Positions 50,400 through 59,316 of a DNA stretch of 64,000 bases are shown here, piece by piece. Position 1 is the first letter of the stretch. Each line of letters begins with the position of its first letter. The notes under the pieces were generated by a model. The model had not been told where the DNA came from. It was given only the letters and a program-made list of their open reading frames with translations, and made no database searches. This DNA comes from Litoreibacter ponti. Its GTDB lineage: Bacteria > Pseudomonadota > Alphaproteobacteria > Rhodobacterales > Rhodobacteraceae. Location of the stretch: the NCBI RefSeq assembly GCF_003054285.1, contig NZ_QBKS01000001.1, positions 930,001 through 994,000 on the forward strand, given 5' to 3'. The position numbers and the translations under genes are program-made.

Positions 50400-52711
50400 A
50401 CTTCGCGGGTCCGCAGGACCTGCGCCAGTTGCAAAAGCTCTCGACACCGGTCTGGATCTTCGATGTGGACCGGCACGGGATCTGGTGGGCCAATTCGCAA
50501 GGATTGGCGTTTTGGAAGGCGGGGTCCGTGGACGAGTTGCGCCTGCGCGACTTCTCCTCCGACAGCGCGACGGTGCGCGAGCGCTTGCGCCAGATCGTCG
50601 AGCTGGCCTCCGACGATGGACAGATCAATGACACCTGGACGCTCTACCCTTCAGGCGAGCCGCAGACGGTGATTTTGTCCTTCCAGCCCGTGGAGATCGA
50701 AGGCACCTACAAAGGCATCCTGATCGAACTGGTCCAGCTCTTGGGCCGCGATGCGAATGACGACACGTGGCGGCTGCTGGAGGCCGCACGGGCCACGTCG
50801 CTGATGATGACGACCTTCTCGATGGAGGGGCAGGTCCTGACCCAGAACCCGGCGGCGCTTGCCTGCTACGGCGCGCCGGGGTCATCCGACGACGGGCTGA
50901 CCCAGCTGCAGGCGCGGTTCAGGGATCCTGCATTGGCCGAGAAGGTGCTCAATTGTGGAAGCTCCAACGAGCTGGCCCATTGGGAGGCCGAGATGCGCAC
51001 CGCCGCCGGTCTGCGCACCCATGCGCTGTCCGCCCGAATGGGACGCGACCCGGTCAATGGCGATGCGGTCACCGTCCTGACGGAAGAGGATGTCTCCGAA
51101 CGGGTCCGCCTGCGCGCCTTGCAGGAGAGCGAGAAGGAAAGGCTCAAGCACGCGGTCGCCGAAAGCTCCGACAAGCTGCGCATCTCGCAGGAGCGGTTCG
51201 AGCTGGCCGTCCAGACCGCTGCAATCTGGGATTGGGACGTGGTCGAGGACCGCCTGTTCCTGTCGCCCAACTTTACCGAGGCGCTGGGGTATGAGCGCGG
51301 AGAATTCACCGAACATTTGCGCGCCAACCGGATCGCGAGCGTCCTGCATGAAGAGGATGTCGCGGCCTATGAGGCCAAGATCGTCGACCATCTGGCCCAT
51401 CCCACCAGGCCGCTGACCCACGAGATGCGCTTCGTAACCAAGTCCGGCGAGGCCCGTTGGTATCACTGTCAGGGCAAATGCGTCACCGACGAGCACGGCA
51501 AGGCCATCCGCTCCGTTGGCCTTCTGACCGACATCACCGAGCGCAAGGCGCTGGAGGCCACGTTGCTGGTCTCGCAACGCATGGAGGCCATCGGCCAGCT
51601 CACCGGCGGTATCGCCCATGATTTCAATAACTTGCTAACCGTTATTCAAGGAAACGCCGAGCTGCTTAAGGAGTTTCAGGGCTCCGATGACGAGTTGACC
51701 GCCGAGATCGTGAGCGCCGTGCGACGCGGGGCAGATCTGACCAAGCACCTGCTGGCCTTCGCCCGCCAGCAAACGCTGATCCCCAAGGCCGTCGATCTGC
51801 ACCAGCTGGTGCCAGAGATGAAGAAGACCTTCCTGCGCACGATCAGCGAGACGGTGACCGTCGATTTCGAGGCCGCCCCTGACCTGTGGCCAGTGCACGC
51901 GGACCCGACGCAGCTGGAAACCGCGATCCTCAACCTTGCCCTGAACGCGCGGGACGCGATGCCGGGCGGCGGCACCCTGACCATCGCCTGCCGCAACGCC
52001 GAAGCGCAGGAGATCGCCCGCGCAACAGAGCTGGAGCTGGAGCGCCACGATTACGTGGTCCTCGCCTTCTCGGACACCGGTAAGGGCATGAGCCCCGAGC
52101 AGGTACAAAAGGCGTTCGAGCCGTTCTACACCACCAAGGGCGTGGGCCAGGGCAGCGGGCTGGGCCTGTCGATGGTGCAGGGCTTCTCGCGTCAGTCCCG
52201 CGGAGACACCCGGATCACCAGCGTCCCGGGGCGCGGCACAACGGTGTCCATCTACCTGCCCCGCGCAGAGGTGGCCGCCACACCGCGCGCCAATCCGACC
52301 CCGCCGGAGATCGCGCTTGGGCAGGATGAGCATATTCACATCCTCGAAGACAACCAGCACGTGCAGGAGACCGTCTCCAAGCTGGTGCGCTCGCTGGGCT
52401 ACAGCGTCACGACATCCGACACCGCCGCCGAGGCGCTTGAGTGGACCCATCGCAACCCGCAGGCCGATCTGTATCTCGTCGACATCCTGCTGCCCGGCGG
52501 CAAGAGCGGTGTAGACTTTGCCCGCGCGCTCAAGACACGCCAGCCCAGCGCAAATATCCTGTTCATGTCGGGGTTCTCTGAAAACCAGCTGGCCTCGAGC
52601 AGCGGCGAGGAGCTGGGCGCAAACTTCATCGCGAAACCCTTTGATCGCAGTGCAATTTCCAAGGCGCTGCGGCACGTGCTCGCGGGCGCGCGGGTCGCTC
52701 AGAAAGCGTAA
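50387..52711 (+). CDS. PAS-containing hybrid histidine kinase
   Basis: About 774 residues, no membrane segment. The first 235 residues look like two degenerate PAS modules, then a short coiled coil (240-265), a clearer PAS/PAC (266-390), HisKA with H411 (GGIAHDFNNLL), HATPase with N-box LNARDAM and DTGKGMS, and a C-terminal receiver with D699 (LYLVDILLP) and K750 (IAKPFD). It is a cytoplasmic sensor that can pass phosphate to its own receiver. The start is probably TTG 50387 (after GGAAAGAGA), overlapping the DUF1653 gene by 13 bases, or TTG 50396; no ATG is near. Co-location with a ribonucleotide reductase is unusual. Confidence 0.85.
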   Translation: MARLNFAGPQDLRQLQKLSTPVWIFDVDRHGIWWANSQGLAFWKAGSVDELRLRDFSSDSATVRERLRQIVELASDDGQINDTWTLYPSGEPQTVILSFQPVEIEGTYKGILIELVQLLGRDANDDTWRLLEAARATSLMMTTFSMEGQVLTQNPAALACYGAPGSSDDGLTQLQARFRDPALAEKVLNCGSSNELAHWEAEMRTAAGLRTHALSARMGRDPVNGDAVTVLTEEDVSERVRLRALQESEKERLKHAVAESSDKLRISQERFELAVQTAAIWDWDVVEDRLFLSPNFTEALGYERGEFTEHLRANRIASVLHEEDVAAYEAKIVDHLAHPTRPLTHEMRFVTKSGEARWYHCQGKCVTDEHGKAIRSVGLLTDITERKALEATLLVSQRMEAIGQLTGGIAHDFNNLLTVIQGNAELLKEFQGSDDELTAEIVSAVRRGADLTKHLLAFARQQTLIPKAVDLHQLVPEMKKTFLRTISETVTVDFEAAPDLWPVHADPTQLETAILNLALNARDAMPGGGTLTIACRNAEAQEIARATELELERHDYVVLAFSDTGKGMSPEQVQKAFEPFYTTKGVGQGSGLGLSMVQGFSRQSRGDTRITSVPGRGTTVSIYLPRAEVAATPRANPTPPEIALGQDEHIHILEDNQHVQETVSKLVRSLGYSVTTSDTAAEALEWTHRNPQADLYLVDILLPGGKSGVDFARALKTRQPSANILFMSGFSENQLASSSGEELGANFIAKPFDRSAISKALRHVLAGARVAQKA

Positions 52712-52721
52712 AGCGCGGGCT

Positions 52722-53828
52722 TCAGCCGTTGGCCTCCCGCGCCAGCCGCGTCATTCCGGTCTGTGCCATCGCGATGCTCAGCTCGTCGCTCAAAACATCC
52801 CAAAGCTTGTGCAGGCCGGGCTCGCCACCCGCCGCAATCGCGAACTGTAAGGCCCTGCCGAAGAACGCAAAATCGGCCCCCTGGGTGATCGCTTTCAGAA
52901 CATCTTCGCCGGACCGCAGGCCGCTGTCATAGAACAACGGAAATTCTGGCCCGAGGGCCTCGCGAATGGTCTTCAGCGCGATGATCGGCGCGGGCGCGCT
53001 TTCGAGTTGGCGCGCGCCGTGGCTGGAGACCTGGATCGCATCCACCCCCTCGGATTTCAGCCGCCGCGCGTCGTCAACATCGAGCACGCCCTTGACCACG
53101 AGATTGCCCGGCCACATCTCGCGCAGGCGCGCCAGCGTCTCCCACGTCGCCCGCGCGCGGCTCTCGGTCCGGTCGAACGCGTAGCCGTCCATCTCGAAAT
53201 TCGCCATCTGCGGCTTGCCCGCCGCGAGCGATCCGAGCGACCAGCGCGGGTGCAAAGCGAAGTCGAGGAACTGCCACGGGCCAATTTTGAAGGGCATCTT
53301 GAAGCCGTGGCGCAGCTCGCGCGGGCGGCGGCCCACCTCAGGCACATCAACGGTCAGCACTAGGGTCTGGTAGCCCGCAGCGCGAGCGCGCTCGACCAGC
53401 TTGAACGTCCCTGCCCCGTCGCCGGAGAAGTAGAGCTGAAACCAAGCGTGGCCCTCGGCCACCTCGATGATCTTCTCCATCGGCGTCGAGGCCACGGTCG
53501 AGACCCCGTGGGGCACCTTGTACTGCGCGGCGAGGCGCGCGAGCATCAGGTCCGCGCCGGGGCCGGACAGGTTGCACATGCCCATGGGCGCGATCCCGAA
53601 GGGCCGCGCGGCGTCTGTGCCGAAAATCTTGGTCGATAGCGACCGGTCGCTGACATCGCGCAGAATGCGCGGCGTGAGCGTCACGGCATCCATCGCGGCG
53701 CGGTTGCGGACGGCACCTCCCTCGCCGCCCGCGGCCCCGTCGATGTAGTCAAAGACCATCCAGGGCAACCGCCGCTTGGCGAGTCGCCGCGCATCCTCCA
53801 CGGAATGGATATGCGCGGCGGCCCCCAT
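52722..53828 (-). CDS. FMN-dependent alpha-hydroxy-acid dehydrogenase, candidate sulfolactate dehydrogenase
   Basis: 368 residues, lactate dehydrogenase/glycolate oxidase (LldD) family: FDYIDGAAGGEG at the N terminus, FGIAPMGMCNL, LVVKGVLDVDDARR with the FMN lysine, VSSHGARQLE with the catalytic histidine (usually VSNHGGRQLD), and YDSGLRSGEDV. It oxidises a 2-hydroxy acid to a 2-oxo acid. Four bases after comE and last in the DHPS operon, it fits the sulfolactate-to-sulfopyruvate step, which otherwise has no gene here. This is inference; a lactate or other hydroxy-acid substrate is possible. Confidence 0.85.
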   Translation of the reverse strand: MGAAAHIHSVEDARRLAKRRLPWMVFDYIDGAAGGEGGAVRNRAAMDAVTLTPRILRDVSDRSLSTKIFGTDAARPFGIAPMGMCNLSGPGADLMLARLAAQYKVPHGVSTVASTPMEKIIEVAEGHAWFQLYFSGDGAGTFKLVERARAAGYQTLVLTVDVPEVGRRPRELRHGFKMPFKIGPWQFLDFALHPRWSLGSLAAGKPQMANFEMDGYAFDRTESRARATWETLARLREMWPGNLVVKGVLDVDDARRLKSEGVDAIQVSSHGARQLESAPAPIIALKTIREALGPEFPLFYDSGLRSGEDVLKAITQGADFAFFGRALQFAIAAGGEPGLHKLWDVLSDELSIAMAQTGMTRLAREANG

Positions 53829-53832
53829 GTGC

Positions 53833-54387
53833 TTAGGCTTTGACCGCTTCCATGAAGCGGTGCTTGATCACCACCGGATCCATGGTGATCACGGGCATCT
53901 TGGCGTTGCCACTGTCGCATTTGACGACCATGACGGTGGCCTTGCCGCCGTCAATGGCCTCTTGCAGGGCCTTGCCGGTGTCCACGTCCTGGACCACCAC
54001 GACATTGTCGCAGCCCGCAGCGCGGGCCATGCCAGCCAGATCGGTCTTCTTGCCAGTGTAAGTCGGCTGGTCCCCGGTCGAGCCGTAGGAGCCGTTGTCG
54101 ATGATCATCAGGATGTAATTCGACGGCGCGTTGTTCCCGATGGTGGGCAACGTGCCGAGGTTCGTCAGGACCGAACCATCCCCATCAATGGCGATCACCG
54201 TCTTGGGCTGCGCCAGGGCGAGGCCCAGACCGATGCTGGAGGCCAGCCCCATCGTGCCCAACATGTAGAAATTGGTGGGCTGGTCGTCTATGGCGTGCAG
54301 CTCTTGGCTGGGGATGCCGATGTTGCAGACGACCAGCTGGTCGCGCAGGATCGGGGCGATTTCTTTCAGGATTTCAGAACGGATCAT
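53833..54387 (-). CDS. comE: Sulfopyruvate decarboxylase, beta subunit
   Basis: 184 residues, the TPP-binding half of a split ThDP decarboxylase. The TPP motif is visible as GDGSVLTNLGTLPTIGNNAPSNYILMIIDNGSYGS. The N terminus MIRSEILKEIAPILRDQLVVCNIGIPSQELHAI is typical of ComE. Together with ComD it decarboxylates sulfopyruvate to sulfoacetaldehyde. The ATG overlaps the comD stop by four bases. Confidence 0.9.
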   Translation of the reverse strand: MIRSEILKEIAPILRDQLVVCNIGIPSQELHAIDDQPTNFYMLGTMGLASSIGLGLALAQPKTVIAIDGDGSVLTNLGTLPTIGNNAPSNYILMIIDNGSYGSTGDQPTYTGKKTDLAGMARAAGCDNVVVVQDVDTGKALQEAIDGGKATVMVVKCDSGNAKMPVITMDPVVIKHRFMEAVKA

Positions 54388-54890
54388 TGGTCGCCATAGC
54401 CTCCCCAGAAGTTGGCGTCGGTCAGGATCGCGACCGGCTTGTTGCACATGAAGGTGTATTTGAGGATGTTGTCGAACTCCTCGACATCCTTCTGCCAGTG
54501 GAAGTGGTAGGTCGGGATGTTGAGCTGGGCCAGCAGCGCCTTGGTGTGCACCGCCATTTCGACCTGGCAGGCCACCGGCTCGCGCAGCTCGCCACGATAG
54601 GAGATGATCATCGGCAGCGGCATGCGGTAATACTGCGTCAGCGTCGCTAGCGTGTTGATCGTCACCCCGATGGCGGTGTTCTGCATGATGATGGCCGGAC
54701 GCTTGCCGCCCATGAAGGCACCCGCGCACAGCCCCATGCCCTCGTCTTCCTTGTTTGACGGGATGTGGAAGATATCGTCGCGGTTCTCGATCTCGTCGAT
54801 CACACCGGCCAGCTGCTTGCAGGGCACGGTGGTGACGAAGGAGACATCATTGGCGACAAGATCATCAGCGATCTTCTTGTCGATATTCAT
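54384..54890 (-). CDS. comD: Sulfopyruvate decarboxylase, alpha subunit
   Basis: 168 residues, the PYR-domain half of the decarboxylase: VSFVTTVPCKQLAGVIDEIENRDDIFHIPSNKEDEGMGLCAGAFMGGKRPAIIMQNTAIGVTINTL, including the glutamate that activates TPP. The start at 54890 (MNIDKKIADDL) is preceded by AAAGG at a long distance; longer in-frame readings are Arg/Pro-rich. It follows the zinc-dehydrogenase gene after 91 bases and is coupled to comE. Confidence 0.9.
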   Translation of the reverse strand: MNIDKKIADDLVANDVSFVTTVPCKQLAGVIDEIENRDDIFHIPSNKEDEGMGLCAGAFMGGKRPAIIMQNTAIGVTINTLATLTQYYRMPLPMIISYRGELREPVACQVEMAVHTKALLAQLNIPTYHFHWQKDVEEFDNILKYTFMCNKPVAILTDANFWGGYGDQ

Positions 54891-54981
54891 GGATGTGAAG
54901 CCTTTCTGGTTGGAGCGCCCTTTGGCGACGCGTGGTATTTGGCCGCCTGCGCGAGGGCGCGCAAGCGGATGGTGACAGGTC

Positions 54982-55962
54982 TCACGCCCATGGGGTGAGT
55001 ACGATCTTTGGGGCGGCGACGCGGCCTTCGCGCAGGTCCTTGAAGGCGGCGGCGCCGTCGGACAAGGGCCGCGTTTCGGTCCAGTCGAGCGGACCGAGGC
55101 GGCCATCGAAAATGGCCTGCGCCGTGTCGCGGAAATCCTGCGCTGTATAGGTGTAGGTGCCGATGAACGTGATCTCTTGCAGCGTCATGCGGCGGATATC
55201 GAGCCCGCCTGCATCCTCGCCCAGACCCACATGGGCAATCACGCCGCCGGGCTGCGCCAGCTCTGACGCCGTCTTGCGGGTCGCGGCATAGCCCACAGCG
55301 TCGATGACGAGCGGGAACTGGCCCGTTGCGGTCGCTAGGGCGGTCTGGTCGCAGCGGCTCTCCAGGAAAGCGCAGCGCGCATCATTGGGCTCGGCAATGG
55401 TGACGTCCTCGACGCCCATCGCCTGCAATGCCAGTGCCGCGGCAAGGCCAATCGACCCACCGCCAAGAACGAGCGCACGGCGCTCCATGGCCGGGTGGAG
55501 CGCATCGAGCGCCAGTCGCGCGGCGTGCCAGCTGACGGCGAGCGGTTCGGCCAGCGCGGCTTTGCCAAAGGGCACATCGGCGGGGACTTCGACGAGGTTG
55601 CGCTCGGGCATCGCCACGAACTGCGCAAACGCCCCTTCGCGGGGCGGCATGGAGATGATCTGGCGCTCTGCGCACAGGTTCTCGCGCCCGGATGTGCAGG
55701 CCGCACAGGTGTCGCAAGTGACCAGCGGGTTGATTGTGACCCGCATGCCGTCGCGCGCCCCCCCGATGATCGTGCCAGCCGCCTCGTGACCCAGGATCAG
55801 CGGCGCGGGCCGGCGGGCGTCATGGCCCAGATACGCATGCATGTCGGAGCCGCAGATGCCCGACGCCTCCACCCGGATCAGATGCTCGCCGTCGCGCGGG
55901 GCCGTATCCGCCACGTCGCGGAAGCCCAGCGTTTCGATCCCGTCATACACAAGCGCCTTCAT
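54982..55962 (-). CDS. Zinc-dependent (MDR) alcohol dehydrogenase, DHPS pathway
   Basis: 326 residues. Catalytic zinc ligands are in ASGICGSDMHAY and GHEAAG; the structural zinc loop has four cysteines (CDTCAACTSGRENLC); the nucleotide motif is LVLGGGSIGLAAA. It corresponds in type and place to the extra dehydrogenases (HpsO/HpsP) thought to interconvert the enantiomers of dihydroxypropanesulfonate by way of the 2-oxo form. I cannot say which of the two names applies. The ATG overlaps the SDR stop (ATGA). Confidence 0.85.
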   Translation of the reverse strand: MKALVYDGIETLGFRDVADTAPRDGEHLIRVEASGICGSDMHAYLGHDARRPAPLILGHEAAGTIIGGARDGMRVTINPLVTCDTCAACTSGRENLCAERQIISMPPREGAFAQFVAMPERNLVEVPADVPFGKAALAEPLAVSWHAARLALDALHPAMERRALVLGGGSIGLAAALALQAMGVEDVTIAEPNDARCAFLESRCDQTALATATGQFPLVIDAVGYAATRKTASELAQPGGVIAHVGLGEDAGGLDIRRMTLQEITFIGTYTYTAQDFRDTAQAIFDGRLGPLDWTETRPLSDGAAAFKDLREGRVAAPKIVLTPWA

Positions 55963-56732
55963 TTCGCGGTGAACCCCCCGTCGACCATCAAAACCTGCCC
56001 CGTCACATAGGCCGAGGCGTCCGAGCACAGGAACAGAAGTGGTCCGTCGATATCCTCCATCCGGCCATTGCGCCCGGCGCAAGTCTGCGCGGCATTGCGC
56101 GCGGCGCGGTCCGGATCGTCAAACACCGCCGCGGTCAGCTCGGTCGGAAAGAAGCCCGGTCCGATCGCGTTGGCGGTGATGCCGTCGCGCGACCAGGCTT
56201 CCGCCATGGCGCGGGTCAGCTGCCCGATGCCCGCCTTGCTCGCCCCGTAGGCGATACCGCCCGGGAAGGCCCGTGTCGTCTGCAGCGACGCGAAATTGAC
56301 GATGCGCCCCCAGCCTTTCTGCTTCATCGCCGGCACCATGGCCTGGCTGAGAAAGAAGGGTGCGGCGAGGTTGAGCGCGATCGTCTGGTCCCATCCGTCG
56401 GGCGTCACGTCGTCGGCAGGCTGGCGGGTGTTCACCCCTGCGGCGTGGATCACGATATCCGGCGCGCCGAAGGGGGCGGAGACAGCTTTGACCAGCTCCG
56501 GCATTCCGTCCCGATCCGCCACATCAGCAGGCACGGCGGCGGCAGTCTCCCCGATCTCATCGGTCAGGCTCGCCAACGCCTCCGCCCGGCGGGCCACGCC
56601 CACGACACGCGCACCGGCGGCGGCCAAGGCCACAGCGGCGCGGCGCCCCAAACCGGAGCTTGCCCCGGTGATACAGGCGACGCGACCGCTCAGGTCGAAC
56701 AGCGCCCTTGGATCGGGGATGGCGTCAGCCAT
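55959..56732 (-). CDS. SDR oxidoreductase, DHPS pathway
   Basis: 257 residues, classical SDR: TGASSGLG, AGVN, RIVNFASLQTTRAF and YGASKAG with the catalytic Tyr/Lys, ending VDGGFTAK. With the zinc enzyme encoded next, it is a candidate for interconversion of R- and S-DHPS (HpsO/HpsP role). The start at 56732 overlaps the hpsN stop by eight bases; a longer N terminus reading into hpsN is unlikely. Fully embedded in the minus-strand operon. Confidence 0.85.
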   Translation of the reverse strand: MADAIPDPRALFDLSGRVACITGASSGLGRRAAVALAAAGARVVGVARRAEALASLTDEIGETAAAVPADVADRDGMPELVKAVSAPFGAPDIVIHAAGVNTRQPADDVTPDGWDQTIALNLAAPFFLSQAMVPAMKQKGWGRIVNFASLQTTRAFPGGIAYGASKAGIGQLTRAMAEAWSRDGITANAIGPGFFPTELTAAVFDDPDRAARNAAQTCAGRNGRMEDIDGPLLFLCSDASAYVTGQVLMVDGGFTAK

Positions 56733-58032
56733 CGGCGGACAGGTCGAAGTTTTCGCCAGGGAAATATTTGGCCAGACGCACATCGGCGGCGCGGGCGTGG
56801 CCCTCCATCCCTTCGAGGCGCGAGATGCGTGCGGTGGCCTGCGCCACGTCGCGCGAGCCTTCGCGGGTGGCGCGCTGCCACGTCACGATCTTCATGTATT
56901 TGTGCACGCTGAGGCCACCCGTGTAGCTCGCCGCACCAGAGGTCGGCAGCACGTGGTTCGTGCCGGTGGCCTTGTCGCCATAGGACACGGTCGTCTCTTC
57001 ACCAAGGAACAGCGAGCCGTAGCAGGTCAGCGTCTCGAGCCACCAATCGAGATCTTCGGCCTGCACCGTCAGGTGCTCCGGCGCGTATTCGTCGGAGCAT
57101 TTCGCCATGTCTTCGCGGTCGGCGCAGACGATCACCTCGGCATAGTCGCGCCACGCGGCGAAGGCGTTTTCACGGTTCACATCGGGCAGATCGTCGATCA
57201 TGCCCGGGACCAGCTCCATCACCTTCTCGGCCAAGGTGCGGTCATTGGTGACCAGCCACACAGGCGAGTTGTAGCCATGCTCCGCTTGCGACACGAGGTC
57301 GGTCGCGACGACATGTGCGTCAGCAGAGCTGTCGGCCAGGATCAAGCTGTCGGTCGGGCCCGCGATCATGTCGATGCCGACGCGGCCAAAGAGGATGCGC
57401 TTGGCTTCGGCCACGAACTGGTTGCCCGGCCCCACCAGGATGTTGGCCTTGGGCAGGCCAAAAAGGCCGTAGGTCATAGAGGCCACGCCCTGAACGCCGC
57501 CCATCGCCATGATCTTGTCCGCGCCGCAGATATCCGCCGCATAGATGATCGCATGCGCGACGCCCACCCCGGGGCGCGGCGGCGAGCAGGCGGTGATGTG
57601 GCCGCAGCCCGCGACCTTGGCCGTGGTCACCGTCATAATGGCCGATGCGATATGCGAGTAACGCCCGCCCGGCACGTAACAGCCCGCCGCATCCACCGGG
57701 ATCACCTTCTGGCCCGCGACGAAGCCCGGGCTGATCTCCATCTCGACATCGCCGATGGTGCCCTTTTGCAGCTCGGCAAAGCGGCGCACATTGTCATGGG
57801 CGAAGCGGATATCGGCCTTCAGCTTCTCGGGTACCAGGTCGGCGGCGGCTTCGATTTCTTCGCGCGTCAGCAGCACGTTGCCCTCGTAGCGGTCGAACTT
57901 GGCCGCGTATTCCATCGCCTTTGCATCGCCGCCGGTTTCGATATCGGCGAGGATGTTTTGCACGGTCTCATGCACCTCGGAGGCGTCGGACTTCGCCGTC
58001 AGCGTCGCTTTCTTGAGATATTCACGGGTCAT
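56725..58032 (-). CDS. hpsN: Sulfopropanediol 3-dehydrogenase, histidinol-dehydrogenase family
   Basis: 435 residues, histidinol dehydrogenase fold: IPVDAAGCYVPGG, GPGNQFVAEAKR, zinc ligands in SQAEHG, YGDKATGTNH and EGMEGHA, and the catalytic EH pair in YAPEHLTV. No histidine-biosynthesis gene is nearby; instead it heads an operon with comDE and two dehydrogenases, which identifies it as HpsN, oxidising R-2,3-dihydroxypropane-1-sulfonate to R-sulfolactate. AAAGGA precedes the ATG. The divergent lacI-type gene and an operator lie upstream. A true HisD is the alternative but does not explain the neighbours. Confidence 0.9.
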   Translation of the reverse strand: MTREYLKKATLTAKSDASEVHETVQNILADIETGGDAKAMEYAAKFDRYEGNVLLTREEIEAAADLVPEKLKADIRFAHDNVRRFAELQKGTIGDVEMEISPGFVAGQKVIPVDAAGCYVPGGRYSHIASAIMTVTTAKVAGCGHITACSPPRPGVGVAHAIIYAADICGADKIMAMGGVQGVASMTYGLFGLPKANILVGPGNQFVAEAKRILFGRVGIDMIAGPTDSLILADSSADAHVVATDLVSQAEHGYNSPVWLVTNDRTLAEKVMELVPGMIDDLPDVNRENAFAAWRDYAEVIVCADREDMAKCSDEYAPEHLTVQAEDLDWWLETLTCYGSLFLGEETTVSYGDKATGTNHVLPTSGAASYTGGLSVHKYMKIVTWQRATREGSRDVAQATARISRLEGMEGHARAADVRLAKYFPGENFDLSADG

Positions 58033-58119
58033 GGGCGGGGTCCTTTATCAAAGGTCTACGTGATCGAATGCAAAGCTGCGCCAGATTCGTTTGTGCTAGA
58101 TATCCGCGCGTTTGATGAT

Positions 58120-58139
58120 AAATGCAAGCGCTTACATTT
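58120..58139. promoter_or_regulatory. LacI-family operator between hpsN and the regulator gene
   Basis: AAATGCAAGCGCTTACATTT is a 20-base palindrome with one mismatched pair and the central GCGC-type core (AAGCGCTT) typical of LacI/PurR/CcpA-class operators. It lies 88 bases from the hpsN start and 75 from the lacI-type start, able to control both. Confidence 0.8.
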
Positions 58140-58213
58140 TTCGCCTGCATTCGTGCGAATTTACTGCTATGGCTTTAGCCAGATTGAATTTTCGCATCGG
58201 AAAACCTGAAAGA

Positions 58214-59224
58214 ATGGCCGCCCCGACCCTTGATGACGTCGCCAAGAAGGCAGGTGTGTCCACCGCGACCGTCTCGCGGTGCCTGAACACGCCCGACCGG
58301 GTGGTGAAGGCAACCCGCGAGCGGGTGATGGAGGCGGTCAAGTCACTGGGCTACACCCCGAATTTCGCCGCCCGCGTCATGGCAGCCAAGCGCAGCTTCA
58401 CAATGGGCGCAATCATCCCGACGATGGATAACGCCATCTTCGCGCGCGGGTTGCAGGCGTTCCAAGAGGCCCTGCACGAAAGCGGCTACACGCTGCTGGT
58501 GGCAAGCTCCGCCTACACGCCCGAGATCGAGGAAGAGCAGATCCGCGCGCTGGTCTCGCGCGGCGCGGACGGGCTTTTGCTGATCGGGCACGAGCGCGAC
58601 CCGTCGGTCTATGACTTCCTAGCCCGGCAGAACATCCCGACGCTGGTCGCGTGGTCTTTCGACGCCACCGCGCGCCTGCCCTCTGTCGGGTTCGACAACC
58701 GCGCGGCGATGCGCGCCGTGACGGCGGAAGTGATCGCGCAAGGCCACAGGCGGCTTGCGATGATCTCGGGCATTTGCGCCGGCAATGACCGCGCCACCGC
58801 ACGGGTCGCGGGGCTGCGCGATGCGGTGGTCGCGGCGGGGATGGACCCCGACGCCGTGCCGATCATGGAAACGCATTACGGGATCGAGACCGGAGCCGCC
58901 GCGTTTGAGGATTTGATGGCGCGCACGCCCCGGCCAACGGCGGTGATCTGCGGCAATGACGTGCAGGCCGTGGGCGCGATGGGGATCGCCGCAAAGCTCG
59001 GCCTCGAGGTCCCGTGCGACGTCTCGATCACCGGGTTCGATGATCTGGAGATCGCCACGATCGCGTCGCCCGCGCTGACCACCGTGCATGTGCCCCACCG
59101 CGACATGGGGCGTGCGGCCGCGCGCGTGCTGGTGGAGATGGTGGAAGACAAGCGCATCCCCGCCTCGGTGGAGCTAGCGACAGAGCTGCGCCTGCGCGCC
59201 TCTTTAGCGCCGCCCGGCGGTTGA
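58214..59224 (+). CDS. LacI-family transcriptional regulator, probable DHPS regulator
   Basis: 336 residues. The N-terminal helix-turn-helix and hinge read LDDVAKKAGVSTATVSRCLNTPDRV and YTPNFAARVMAAKRS; then a periplasmic-binding-protein-like effector domain ending SITGFDDLEIATIASPALTTVHVPHRDMG. The start at 58214 matches the family N terminus; frames opening earlier would run into the operator. The ribosome site is weak. Divergence from hpsN and the operator between them make it the likely repressor of the DHPS operon, with DHPS or an intermediate as inducer (inference). Confidence 0.9.
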   Translation: MAAPTLDDVAKKAGVSTATVSRCLNTPDRVVKATRERVMEAVKSLGYTPNFAARVMAAKRSFTMGAIIPTMDNAIFARGLQAFQEALHESGYTLLVASSAYTPEIEEEQIRALVSRGADGLLLIGHERDPSVYDFLARQNIPTLVAWSFDATARLPSVGFDNRAAMRAVTAEVIAQGHRRLAMISGICAGNDRATARVAGLRDAVVAAGMDPDAVPIMETHYGIETGAAAFEDLMARTPRPTAVICGNDVQAVGAMGIAAKLGLEVPCDVSITGFDDLEIATIASPALTTVHVPHRDMGRAAARVLVEMVEDKRIPASVELATELRLRASLAPPGG

Positions 59225-59316
59225 CCCCTCGCGGGCAAGACGAAATCGTGACTGGACCCACGCACCGCGAGGCGCGACGGTGCCGCACAACCGCCCCTTA
59301 ATTTCAGGTCCCGTCC

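Noticed and set aside
56725..58032. Histidine biosynthesis hisD
   Set aside because: The family match is real, but the operon (comD, comE, two dehydrogenases, FMN enzyme) fits sulfopropanediol dehydrogenase and no his gene is nearby.
56296..58209. 637-codon plus-strand open frame opposite hpsN
   Set aside because: hpsN has all zinc ligands and catalytic residues; the opposite frame has none and crosses the operator and promoter region.
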